Shown one piece after another: positions 10,990-23,100 of a stretch of 64,000 nt of DNA. The position numbers and the translations under genes are program-made. Source of the DNA: Acanthochlamys bracteata (lineage: Eukaryota; Streptophyta; Magnoliopsida; Pandanales; Velloziaceae). Under the pieces are notes generated by a model. The model did no database searches and was not told the origin of the DNA. It was given only the letters and a program-made list of their open reading frames with translations. The DNA lies in contig CM034135.1 of NCBI GenBank assembly GCA_019914995.1, positions 2,482,501 to 2,546,500 on the forward strand, given 5' to 3'. Positions within the stretch are counted from its first letter, which is position 1, and each line of letters begins with the position of its first letter.

Positions 10990-12405
10990 TTTTAAAGAGA
11001 GATTTATCTACCAGTTAGAGCATTTTTAGATGATACTTTTCATCAAAAATTATTTTTACTAGAAAAGAAATTGTTTTGATTAATTTTTCTTGTTGTTATT
11101 ATATGAATTTTGAAGATGGAGATAAGTTTTACCGATTTGAATTTGAAAGAAAGAGAACGAGCTCATGGATCAAAACTTGGGATGCTGTGCTTTTGCTGCA
11201 ACTCTTTTGCATGCAGCAAAATAGAAGTTTTGGAAGTTTGGTAATGCAGGCACGTTGTCTTTGATTGTCTTTGGATTTATATATCACCGCGAGTGATTCG
11301 AAATAATTTTTTTGTAATTATTTTGTATAATTTTGTTTTATGGTATAAATCTATTTTTTAATAATTTAGTGCTTACTTAAATTTTAAATTTTATTTTCAA
11401 TAAGTAAACAAGCCCTTTATATATTTTTCAACTTTACTACGATGCGATTGACTTACCTTACCTCGAAATAAATTTTTAATTTTTTATTTACATTTTTACA
11501 TATTTTATAAATATTTAAAAAAGTATAAAAAATTTTACATATTAAAATTTTTTAGTATATATTTTTATTATTATTTTAAAATAAAAAAATTATTTCTTAA
11601 AAAAACAAATATTTTGTATATTAAAAAAAATTCATTTTAAAATATTTCTAAACGGCCCTTGATCGCAACACCTCCAGCTTATCTTTAGGGAATGCTTAAA
11701 ATATAAAAAAATTTAAACTTATTTTTTAAAGACTATAATTATGTGTATAAACTTTTATAATATTTACTTTATCTGTATTCTAATTAAAAAGTTAAATATT
11801 TTATTTATTAAAGTGAAAACTAGATATAAATAAAAATAGAGTGTCCAACGTGTCCTTCAATAATATGTTAGCAATTAAATATGGACAATGCAATAGATTT
11901 ATAATATACATTAGAAAATGTCTAAAAGTATCTATTATAAGAAATCTTTTAGAATAAATTTTTTTAAATTTTTAGAAAACGAATTTTAAAATTTTTTAGA
12001 TAATAAAATTTGAATATACAAAAATTATGATATATAATTTGTTTATACTTTAAATTAAAAAAATTATACAGACTATACAAATTTATTATTAAATATAAAT
12101 ATTTCTTAGACTAAATACTACTTGACAAGGGTAAGACAAATGCCCCTATATGTTTTGTTTTCCATTAATTTGGAAATATTCGAGCTAACAATAAAATATA
12201 TATTAAAATTTTTTAAAATAAGTTCTAATTATTAAAAAATATTAAAGTACTAATAATATATCACTAAAATGTTTTTTAAAAGTTATTAAAAATATATAAT
12301 TTTTCTTTAAAAAAAAAGAAGAAGTAAGACTGCCAAAGCTAGCTCTCTTTTTTGTCCGTAAGCGTTGTCCTGGAAATTAGTGCGCATTATTCTAAGATAA
12401 CGATC
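10990..12405. other. MAKR promoter and A+T-rich intergenic DNA
   Basis: The proximal part (10884-11030) is the likely leader and promoter of the minus-strand MAKR gene. Beyond 11270 the DNA is dominated by A/T runs (for example 11330-11650 and 11930-12110). No gene, tRNA or clear inverted-repeat element could be made out up to the transposon at 12415. Confidence 0.45.
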
Positions 12406-12414
12406 TACAAAATA

Positions 12415-13266
12415 TAGGGGTGGCAATATATGACCCGATCCGAAAACTCGATCCGAAATCGACCTGTTTAATCAGAATTAGGATTGAAAAATTTGACCCG
12501 TATAAATATATAGATTGGGTTAGGATTGAACAAATTTGATCCGATTATTAAATGGGTCAATCCGGATTAACCAGAAATTGACCCACCAATCCGAAATGTC
12601 ACCTTGTGAAAGAATAATTTTTAATTTTTTTTACCGTATAATAAAATATTGACAATAAAAATAATCGTTACTAGTTATTTACAAACTATTACATTAAACT
12701 ATATTTATAATTAATTTTTTATTTTTATATCTTAGTAAAATAGTATAAGATGAAAGTTATAATATTATCGAAAGTATTACTATGCAGGTATTTTTAATGA
12801 CGAATTTAGATTTCGTATAAAGGTTTTTATGAAAATTTTGTTAGATAGATATATTTATCAAAATTTTTATCGAAATTATTAACATAGAATTTGTAATCAT
12901 AAATTTCAGCTGTTATCATAGATTTTTTAAAAATAAAAATAATATATTTTTTTATATTGTAATGACTGATGAAGACATTAAGAAATGTTGTTGAATATAA
13001 TTATATCTTATCAGTAAAAATATCGTGCACTTTCATTCGAACTGATCTTATAATTTTATTAAAGCTTAAAAATATAAAATTAATAATAATAATTTTAATT
13101 ATTAAATAGGTCGATCCGAATTTGACCAGGTTATTAGTAGGTTAGATTAGGGTTGACAATTTTGACCCGTATAAATTCATAGGTTAAGTTAGGGTTGAAC
13201 AAATTTGACCCGATTATTAAATGGATCGATCCGAAACCGACCCATCAACTCATATTGTCACCCCTA
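12415..13266. mobile_element. Non-autonomous hAT-like element with 8-bp duplication
   Basis: The element is 852 bp long. Its left end reads TAGGGGTGGCAATAT and its right end is the imperfect inverse, ATATTGTCACCCCTA. It is flanked by ACAAAATA (12407-12414) and ACAAAACA (13267-13274), an 8-bp target duplication with one mismatch, the length made by hAT transposases. No transposase frame is present. Inside, a ~115-bp segment near the left end (about 12486-12602) is repeated in the same direction at the right end (about 13155-13265), and both copies end in a TGTCACC motif. The element is thus internally duplicated or was made by one copy landing in or recombining with another. Confidence 0.8.
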
Positions 13267-13274
13267 ACAAAACA

Positions 13275-16000
13275 AAAGTTTTGAGTTCTCTTCATTACAT
13301 TTTTTATTTATGATTATAAGCCAAATTTTCAGAAGCCTAAAAAAATTAAATACAGAAAAAAGATTTAGCATTCATTTTTTAACTTTAAAAGTGACTTTTC
13401 TAAAAATAAATTTTTTAAAATGAATTGTTAAAAATAGTATTACTGAAAGCGATATATTTTTTTATATTAAAAATAAGTTCGACTTGAAAATTTATATTTT
13501 TTATAATAAAAAATTAATTAAAAGTGATTTCGTAGTAAAAGAGAAATCACTTTCGTGTATTAAAAAATACATCTTTAATGTGAATTGAGCTTATAAAGAA
13601 TGTTATTAAAAAAATTATTATAATAATATTGTCAAAAATGACTTAATTTTTTGTATTTTGTAGTCCAAAGAAAATTGAAAGTAACTTTTGGTTTTTTTTA
13701 TTGTACCATTCATAATTTTTTTGTATTTTGTAAAATTTAAAATTTTATAAAATATTGTCAATTTTTTTTTTTAAAGAAACGTTAGATGCTTTTATAAATG
13801 AAAAGTAACTACAACATTTGAGTCATATTTTAATTACAAAGAACTACCCAGACAGCTTAGGAAAAATATTTTTGAGTCTCAAAATAGTAGTGGTAGTAGT
13901 AGTGTGCCACTTAATAATTTTAAATACGAGCTACCTCATACCTGGATGGAAGCTTTCAAAACGCAAAGTAATAAACAAGTATACATAGCAATGGATTGAA
14001 CAAGTGAGAAGATAGAAAACTTCTACGTAATACAAAAAAATTTACAGAAAATGTTGCAGCAGTAAATCCTTAGTGTATGCAGTACAAAAAATGTCGTGGC
14101 ATGAAGTAATGTAGATACCAACCGAAAGCAGGACATTAAAATGTAAAGATGGTTGGGGTACTGGGCCTAGACAAATCAATACAAGTACTAAGAGAGCGTT
14201 TAATATTATTTTTCTAAAAACTAATTTTTTAATTTTATATTTTACGTTTTTAATATAGTTTTATAAATAATTAAATTTAAAAATATAAAAAAATTTTGTA
14301 ATAATTTTTTATTACTTATTTTTATTATTTTTTATAAATAAAAAATAAAGCTTATTTTATATTTAAAAAAGTTTTTATTTTAAAAGTAGTTTTAAAAAAA
14401 ATAAATTAAGGCACATGAATACATACATATTCCTGAATGCATCCTGCATTCCGCTAGTAGGCTAGTAGTTGCACATAAAAAATCAGAGTAGCACATTTTG
14501 AAGAAAGATTTTTTTTTTGGAACTTAACCCATGCTTGGAACCTTGACAGGCAGCATTCCGGTACCAAATCTTGTACCTGGAATACTGAATTGAACCAAAC
14601 TGACTTCATAAAATGCCCAAAGATTTTGATTGTAACTTTCTTCCGTTTGCCAGAGTTATGTTTCAGCTGCTGCATTCTATAGCAGAGAAATGTTAAGGAC
14701 TACAACGCGGAAGTTGGGCCTACAAAACTTTAAAAGGTCAAGAAGCACACAGTAAACAAGTGAGTAGTGGCTCCGTGTTATTCCCAATCACTAAACAGCA
14801 TGTACTTATGAAATCTTCAACTGATTAGACCCTCTCTAAATTTGTAAAGCATACCAGTAGTTCTATATCCTGCATACAAACTTTTCAACGACCTCTCACT
14901 TCTGCAAACTCTAAAGTCTACTTCGCAGTTCATTTCTAAATCCTGCAAGTCATGCTTTGACAAAAGATTTCCAAATAATCAAATTTGACATGATCAATTG
15001 TAGAAGAAATTCAAGCTGCAGCACTTTGAATATGAAATGACAAGCTACAGCATGAACTACAAAAGCTAAACATGACAAATTCTGATTACCAAGCACTACT
15101 AGTACATACACCAATAGCACCAGACAATAATCAAGTCTAGACAATGTATGCACTATCCCTTAATCTCTTAATACATGCACCAATAGCACCAGAGAATAAT
15201 CAAGTCTAGACAATGTATGCAATATCCCTTAGTCTCTTAATACATCTCCTGATCAACTTCTTTTTAGTTGAACTGTCATTTCCTTCACAAAGACGGTCCT
15301 TCAATTTACCTGCCTTCCAGGCTCCTCTTATTTTTGTAGTACAGTTATTCAGTATCATATCATCATCAATAGATCTAACAAGTCCTCAACAGATGTACAT
15401 AACAAACACCATATATGGATCATCCCTCATCATACTTGCATCATTTACTCCTTGAAAATATCATAGCACAACATTCCATCAGACAAAAGAAATTTGTTAG
15501 AGAAAATCCCCCACCATTGTTTTATGCAGACCAATGATCTTTAGGATGTTCAGATTACCATGCCAGGCATCAAATAGTGATGCTAGAGGAGGCTTCATGT
15601 AAATGCTTAACTTATATACAGCCCCAAAGTGGCACTAGATTAATTTGCTAGATGACTTGTCATAGTTACTCAAATACAGTTCTAGATAGTCTACTCAGAC
15701 TGAAAGGAAATACTGCCTTAACTAGCAAGCAGCATTTCTATAACCAATTGCAGTTGCGTTCTGGTATTCATATAAGTGAATGAAGCAATAACATCTACAT
15801 TGGCATAAAAAGTGCTTACATAAAGAACTGCCAACAACATTACTCCAAAAAATAATAATAAAAAGAAGCAGAAATACCACCTAGATAACAGTAAAAACTA
15901 TATGTTATATGCCTTGCAAAAAAAAGTCTGACAACCTATTGGTATATGGAAAAAAATATCTAGGCCGTTAACGTTAATACTATGTGACGATTTATAAATG
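13275..16000. other. Intergenic tract, no gene recognised
   Basis: 13275-14450 is A+T-rich and featureless apart from a short GTAGTGGTAGTAGTAGTG run near 13890. 14450-16000 has more balanced composition and could include long 3' sequence of the CAND7-type gene. No reading frame of either strand shows a recognisable domain. A 69-bp tandem duplication within it is listed separately. Confidence 0.4.
15104..15245. repeat. 69-bp tandem duplication
   Basis: Two adjacent copies (about 15104-15172 and 15173-15245) share CCAATAGCACCAGA, then AATAATCAAGTCTAGACAAT and TATCCCTTA with TCTCTTAATACAT. They differ at only a few bases, for example GACAAT against GAGAAT and CACTAT against CAATAT. The period is 69 bp. 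No coding role is visible. Confidence 0.85.
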
Positions 16001-16287
16001 CATATGCATACAAACAGAAAGAATGGAAATTACTGGGAAATTAGACCTGTCAACGGGTTCTTAAGCACATAGCTTTGGTGCACAAACTGGAATATATCAG
16101 TACAAGACCAATGTGGGTGAATTTCTTCTATCAGAACAACTTGACTAAGTACACAGCACCATCTAGCAGGAGTATCAAAACCAATTCTACATAGAATGTA
16201 AACAGAAATTTGCCCATAGAGGAGAACAAGCTGGGAACAAGATACCAAACCGTCAAATCTCTCTGGTTCTTGAGGTCCTTGCAGTGT

Positions 16288-17655
16288 CTAGAGCTCAAAT
16301 TCTTCCTCCCTGAGTGCTGCTTGAGCAGCTTCTTCCTCATCATCATCGATCACAAAGTACTGACTCCTCTCCACTGGCCGGAAAGTGTAGAACATGAACA
16401 TATAGAACGCAAGGCTGGCTAACTCCTCAGCAGCAGCGCTGACCCAGCGGTACTTGTATGCAGTAATCGTGCGAAGGGCGAACACCACAATGCGAGTGAA
16501 GTAGAGGTACCCAACAACGCTGATATAGAACCTGCGGAACAAAGTTAGCTTGGCAAGGTTGCGTGCCGCCTTCCCATCAGTCTTAGAGGTCTCCCGCAGC
16601 GATCTTATCGACCACACGATGGGAAACAAAATAGCACAGCAGCAAGCGATATCAATAAGCAAAAACACCTGGTTCCAAGTAGCCCAGTCCTTGATAAACG
16701 GTCCATTTTCTCCAATGACCGCAGAAGCCACATTCGCGATGACTTGGAGCGGAATCAGAATCATGAGTACCTTCTTCTCACGATCCTGCAGGAACGGCTT
16801 GAGGAAAGACCATCCGGTACCAATAAGCACAATAACAGTAAACAACAAAATACCCTTGAGAAACTGGAACAGGTAAAACAACACATCCCATCCGTGCGGT
16901 GTGCCGGTAACACGAACATAATGCTGATCTTCAGCAGCAGCAATTAAGTTGAGAGCTTTGGCAAGCAGAAGCCCGCCCATCAGCAAATGAATCCGGTGAG
17001 CTGACAGACGGTTCTGAATCAAGCAATAATAAACCCATGTAGCTAAAAATCCAATATAAGCGACTGCAAACAATGTGTAGAGCGTCGGCAACGGAGCTTG
17101 CCCGACAGAGAGGTAATCCTTAGATCCATCAGCTCTTCGATTATACATCTCTGTTCTAACCGACATTGTTACCTTAGCTTCCGGCGCGCAATTAGCAAAG
17201 AACAAGCTGTATTCATCAGGGCGATTGATCGGGAACGAGTGATTATACGAGCTCGCCGGCGGCGGAGATAGATCACGGAAATTGAACAGGTTTTGAACAT
17301 AAACACTACCAAGAACACAGTTGGGGTCAGAAGGTTGTTCTTTCGAATTAGGATTAGGGTTATGTGGAGCGAGATGGTGCGAAGAATCATAGAGAGCTTG
17401 GATTAGGGATTCATCAGACAGAAGAAAGAAGCCAAGAAGAGAAGGATCGGGAGGACCTTGTGGTGATTCAACTGTTACGTCGGAGATCGCGATTGCTACA
17501 GCGCCGTTGTGAACGAACCCGAACTTCTCGAACATAATCATGCCGCGGGAATCGGACTCGATCTTCAAAGTCTTAATCTCCGATCTCGCCGAAGGAGCGA
17601 AGCTGAGAAATATAAGAAGGTAGGCTGCAGCGGAAAGAAATCGGGGGCGATCCAT
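16288..17655 (-). CDS. Lung seven-transmembrane receptor family, CAND7-like
   Basis: Intact single-exon gene of 455 residues. The family (GPR107/GPR108 in animals, candidate G-protein-coupled receptors CAND6/7 in Arabidopsis) is placed in Golgi and endosomal membranes and has been linked to G-protein signalling. The frame shows a signal peptide (residues 1-25, ending in APSARS) and a luminal region to about 185 with an NHS sequon in its distal part. Seven hydrophobic spans follow, near 190-213, 222-245, 255-285, 294-315, 326-349, 375-395 and 403-427. The cytosolic tail is short and acidic (DDDEEEAAQAALREEEFEL). The start ATG directly precedes the signal peptide. Length and topology are complete, with no sign of decay. 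Confidence 0.88.
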   Translation of the reverse strand: MDRPRFLSAAAYLLIFLSFAPSARSEIKTLKIESDSRGMIMFEKFGFVHNGAVAIAISDVTVESPQGPPDPSLLGFFLLSDESLIQALYDSSHHLAPHNPNPNSKEQPSDPNCVLGSVYVQNLFNFRDLSPPPASSYNHSFPINRPDEYSLFFANCAPEAKVTMSVRTEMYNRRADGSKDYLSVGQAPLPTLYTLFAVAYIGFLATWVYYCLIQNRLSAHRIHLLMGGLLLAKALNLIAAAEDQHYVRVTGTPHGWDVLFYLFQFLKGILLFTVIVLIGTGWSFLKPFLQDREKKVLMILIPLQVIANVASAVIGENGPFIKDWATWNQVFLLIDIACCCAILFPIVWSIRSLRETSKTDGKAARNLAKLTLFRRFYISVVGYLYFTRIVVFALRTITAYKYRWVSAAAEELASLAFYMFMFYTFRPVERSQYFVIDDDEEEAAQAALREEEFEL

Positions 17656-17759
17656 CGACGGCGACTGAGATCGAGATCTGAATCAGCTAGTCTTCGCTCT
17701 CTCGTTATAAAAATTTGGTTAGTGAAGAAATGAATGAAAGAAAACAGTGAAGAAGTAAA

Positions 17760-18647
17760 CCAGAGTTTAAACTTATGCCCCTAGACATTGTATCATTTAC
17801 GATATTGACAAGGTCCAAGTCAAACTTTTTTTGCGCAACTGCCGACTGCAGGTAAGTCTAACGCGTATTTGCGGAAATAGGTCTATGATAACATATTTAA
17901 CATTCAAGTTGTCTATAGAAGCTTCTTTAGGACCTAGTGTATATATAATGAACTATTTAGGACCTAATTTGCAAATTATTTGATCGAGGAAGAGCTTTGC
18001 GTGTAGATGGGAGATGGTGGAAAAGACGATGCAGTACTTTAAGGGGACGTGAAAGAGTATTTAAAATAAAAAATTCTTTAAAAATATTTTTTAATATTTT
18101 TTTAAAAATAAGATTTATTTTAATTTATAAAATAAAAATTTTATTTATATTTTTTAAATTAAAAATTTTAAAATACTGATAAAATTTAAGAAACTAATAA
18201 TTAAAATAAAAATTTGGTAAATAAGTACTACAAAATATGTTTAAGATTGGTGATGCGTTGCTTTAGAATAAGCTGTTAGGTGGCTGGAACGACGGTAGTT
18301 GAATGAGAGCTCAAAGGTCCTACTCCTAATCCCAATTGATAGGAATACTTAACCTTTATATATATATATATATTGAAAAAAAATATATGTATTATTACAA
18401 TTAGATATATATTAGCGCACACTGATTAATATAAAATACACAAAAAATAAAATTTATTTATTATCGTTAAATATATAAAATTATAAATTATAAATGCACA
18501 AAAAATAAAATTTATTTATCATAATTGAATATAAAATTATATATTATAAATATACTAACAAAATTTTTATTTAATTGAATTTTGAATCGATTTTTATCTA
18601 ATATTTTGATTAAAATTACAAAAAAAATAAACAAATTTTGCAAAACG

Positions 18648-18678
<31 letters not shown>

Positions 18679-20130
18679 GAAATGAATTATATAATTAATA
18701 AATATTAATCTGAACTCTTATGGAAACTATAAACGCTTAAGAATATAGAATAACGCCATTGCATAGTTCTGGCCAGACTAAAAGTTGCTACTTGTAATAA
18801 AATACAACTGTAATAAAGTTGCTACGACGCAGACGACGTGTCAACTCCACATGGTGAGATGAGGTTGTTTCTACGTCAAAGAAAATTAAGCAACTATAAT
18901 GAAGAACTGAAGATCACAGAATAAGTTCCTGTGTAGTACTGCAAGAGAAATTGCAAGGAGAATAACTGCTTATCTGTTAAACGTCCTTCACATATGATGA
19001 ACAGTTCTTTCTCATGGCAGGCCGACTGAAAAATGATAACATGCGGGCATCCAGGCCAAAGACATTAAGGTGATATTGGCTAAAATTTTCAACTTTTTTC
19101 ATTCTAATTTTTTAAAAAAAATTTCATAAAATTTTATAATATTTTATAAAATTTTGTTAAAAATTTAAATAAATATAATTTTATCATAATTTATTTTATT
19201 ATTTTGTAAGATTAAAAAATTTAATTTATTTTTTAAAAACTTTAAAATACTTTTGGTTTCCATTTTTTTTTTTTTCAGAAGCATTTTCCAATATCTCTTT
19301 AAGAGGTTAATCATATAGTCGCACAGGGATACACTTCATTCCATTTGCCAAGTGAGAATTTAATTTATAACAGCAGATTCTACTACATGTTTAACAGAAC
19401 AGTGTGCAACATATTATACAGTTTAAGATACAAAGGTATTTTGATCCTGCAACAAGATGAAACAAAAGGTTACTAGAGGTCGAAATTACTGCAAGATCAT
19501 TAGTCTCCACAGCTGAGGCTTTCCAATGCCATGTCACCACCAATGCCAGCAGGTCCAAAAAGTTAAAAGAGTAATGGAAGTACAAGTCACCACCAATGCC
19601 AAAATGGTGATAGCACATAGTAGCAAAGAGAAAACTCCAGGTACAGCTCTGCCATTATTAGGTACTCCCAAGTCTCGAAGATAGCAAAAAGAAAATTTCT
19701 TTCAAGTACTGTTCTACCTTCCACCTATGAAAAGGTTTCATCCATAATTGTAAGATGGGACCATTTCTTAACAAACCCAAGCAACAAACTATTGGCCGAG
19801 AGGACGGATCAACTCTAAGATGTTGAAGTCAATCAATGCAGCATAAGCCATGGGAAAGGAAGATGAAATGTTTGCTAGTGCATATCTGTTTGCCTTAAGA
19901 AAAGCCAAAGAAGATGAATCCATGAGATTGTGCCTAGGAGGAGTCTTAGCAATTTGTCCTTCGAAGAAGTCAAGATTGCCAATAAAAGGCACTTGCTAAT
20001 CTAAAAGGTACTCTGAGAGTCCACAAGGTTCAGCATTATTAATCTACTGCACAGATCACAGAAGCAAGCATACAGATACTGGAGTTCTGCTTGAAAGTAG
20101 CAAGCATTAGATTTGTCATACTAATTTACT
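17760..20130. other. Intergenic tract with AT microsatellites
   Basis: From 17760 leftward of 19300 the DNA is A+T-rich, with TA microsatellites at about 18355-18373 and 18648-18674. From 19300 to 20130 composition is more even, and this part is the probable 3' region of the minus-strand gene that ends at 20154. A 67-codon minus-strand frame at 19789-19992 has no recognised similarity. Confidence 0.45.
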
Positions 20131-20153
20131 GATTGATCACAGGGTCGAAACAT

Positions 20154-23100
20154 TCAGAATCTCCTCCTCTTCATCCTAATATCAGCAGAAGCTGTATCAA
20201 CCCATCCCTGTTCACGACGGCGCATCAAATTATCTTCTTGATTCACAATGTCTCTAGTTCTACAGGACATATTCCCTAGCTGATTACTAAATCGCCTACC
20301 AAAATTCCTTGTCCTCTCTCGGAACTCTACAACTCCTCCTGGACAAAATCTCATAGGCCTAGAAGAACCAGAGTCACCATGAGAAACAAAGTTCTCTCTA
20401 TCATTAAGAGGACCTAGACGTTCTCTAACAGAACGTACCGTTCCATCCCTCCCAGCAAAATTCCGTCTGATATTGATAAATAATTCAGGAAATTCACCAA
20501 CTTCACCATGAAATTCAGGTCCAAAGCATTGTCGTTCATCTTCATCCATTTCTTCAGGACCAACTAGATCAAACCTCTGAATGCCCCTCTCAGGACCTCT
20601 GATTGGTCTTGAGGGGCCGATCTCCATCATATACTCCCTTGAGCTACCAATTTCTTTCAAATGTTCCCTTGAGTGGGCAACATGCATTGCATCAGGTAGT
20701 CGATCTAAATAGGGAGAGCCATGCCTTCTCACCAATACTTCCTCACATAGATAAGGGGCACATGAAGGAGAACTCATCCTCTCAGCCCTTACAAATGGTG
20801 GCGATCTAGATCTGAGTACATTTGAATGTACATCAAATGCAATTTGAGATCCTTCTGGTGGAGACCATTGACGAGGCAACCGCATTTGAGATCTAGGTGA
20901 TGAATCCTGGCACATTCGTGGTGAATGCAGCAGAGAACCCCTCCTTTGCCCCGGTGACAAGCTTCTTCTTCTTCTTCTTCTCATGAGAAAGCCCTCTTCC
21001 TGTTCGCATGGAGCCAAGGGGTGTGAGAAGGGAAAGGGACCCAGCATTTCAGCTGCTGCAGCTCTCTGAAACTTCTCGTGATCAAACCGCACAAAATCAC
21101 AGGCATTCCTCCCAAGGCCTCTTGTAGGGCTGACATCCCGTACTGGATGGCAGCCAATTGGAATATCAGCTGGTCTTTTGTCCCTACCACCTGGAGACTG
21201 ACTCCTAAATGAAACTCCAGATATATACTGCAATTTGTCATTCATAGGTATCCTAGCAATCCTGCTATTGCCATCCGCTTCAAAAGCAATCTGAGGCTCA
21301 GCTACATCTTTACGTCTGGAAAGTCGGAAGCCACTTGACCCTTGTCCAAGACCATAACTATGGTTGAAAGTGTGATCATGTGAAGAATCAGTAATTTCCT
21401 CATCTCTCCTCCAATGGTACCCCAGATGTGCTCCATCTTTTTCAGCTGATGCATATTGATATTTATCACTCTTAAGTCTTCTGAATCGGTCACTGTGGAC
21501 ATTAGACCAGAGATATGAAGTAAAAGAACTTTCTCTATATAAACAAGACAAGAAATTATGATAACTGCAAAATGAAAATCACCTGTTCCCTTTGGAATAT
21601 GTTGGGTCTCGTCCAGTTGATTTATCCACCAGCCTTTCTTTAGCAAGTGTTGACGTTAAAAATCTCTCAGAATACGATTTTGACTTCCCAAATACAGGAT
21701 CATTATTAGTTGTGAGGTTGCGTTTACCTCTATACCTAAACTCATCAATGGCGATCGCATCATTATCTAAGCTCCGCTTCAAGTTTGTGATGATTTTGGC
21801 ACCTTGTGGGTCATAACCCTGAGAATCCTGGAGCTTAGAGTTGGCATCAGTTTCCTGAACTTCTTTGCCAGTAGGAGTTTGGTCAAACCGTGGCTTTGAA
21901 TCAAGTCCCTTATCATTCTTAATATGACTCTCATGTACCTTATCTGTGCTACAAATGTTCTCCATTTCACCAACATTATCACCCTTTTCACCAGGATCTG
22001 AAAACTCACCCAACCTTGCAGCTTTGCACACCTCTTTGTCAACATCATCACAAGAATTAGGCAGCATTGAGATGGATGCATCAATAGAGTGACTGCAGTT
22101 ACCAGAACCACTATCCTGCATTCCATCAGAAGACCCTCCAGGATCAAGAAAAGATAGCAAGTTCCCTGCTTCTCCATCTCCATTGTGAACATCAGTTAGA
22201 CATGATCGGGTGGGACTACCACCTGGCTTGTCATCTTCTGACATGTCCATGTCATTGCTGGAACCTACAGCAGCAGTTCCATCAAAAAGAAGCTCATACT
22301 CTGGTAAAACTTCAGAAACGTTTGAATCTTTCCTATCAGAAGAACTTGGTAGAGCACTGAAATGAGCTTCACTGTGAGCATTTGGGTGTACTTTCTCATT
22401 CAAAATTGAAAATTCAGGACAACGCACAGGTATATCAGCCATTCCTAGTGCATATGCCTTTGAATGTTCTTTCCCATTAGAAAGCAAAGATTCAGGACAA
22501 TGTGCAGGTAAAACAGTCATCTCTTGTGCATCACTAACTGAAATCAAATATTCATTTTCCAGCCTTTGACATCTTGAAATTTCATTGAAGCACTCACCAG
22601 GGGATTCAGCCTTTGCTATTGGAATGCCAGTGTCAGATAGCATTTTAATATTAACTGAGGGGGATTTAGTAGTAGAAGGCAGTGCTTCACTAGAAATCTT
22701 ACTTCCATCCTCCACAACGTTCACTTTAACATACTCAGACATCAAGTCTAAGGCCTTTTTAACACACTGACTCACATCTTGCGACTTCTTTGTCACAGAG
22801 GTAGCTACATTTCGACCATCAGCCCTGGAGGCATCCAAAACTTTATTATCCAACTTTGCAATAGATGACTTCCTTTCAACATGGTTTTGGGAAGCCCGGA
22901 ATATGCCTTCCTGAGGCTCTAGCTTTACATTTCTATCAAATGACAGCTTAAGACCACCAGAGCTAGTATTGGGTGCTTGACAAACAGTTTCTTCAAGCGG
23001 CTCCGGCCTAACAATTTTTGGGAATACTTTGAAGTTGTCGTGCAGATTGCCGTTGTTACAAGGTTCGTGTTCCACGGCTCCATGTGCAGCCTGGTTTGAA

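Noticed and set aside
18355..18674. TA microsatellites that look like promoter elements
   Set aside because: Pure dinucleotide runs with no gene at a suitable distance, so treated as simple repeats.
19789..19992. 67-codon minus-strand frame near the 3' end of the 1304-residue protein gene
   Set aside because: No domain or splice support. It most likely lies in 3' untranslated or intergenic DNA.
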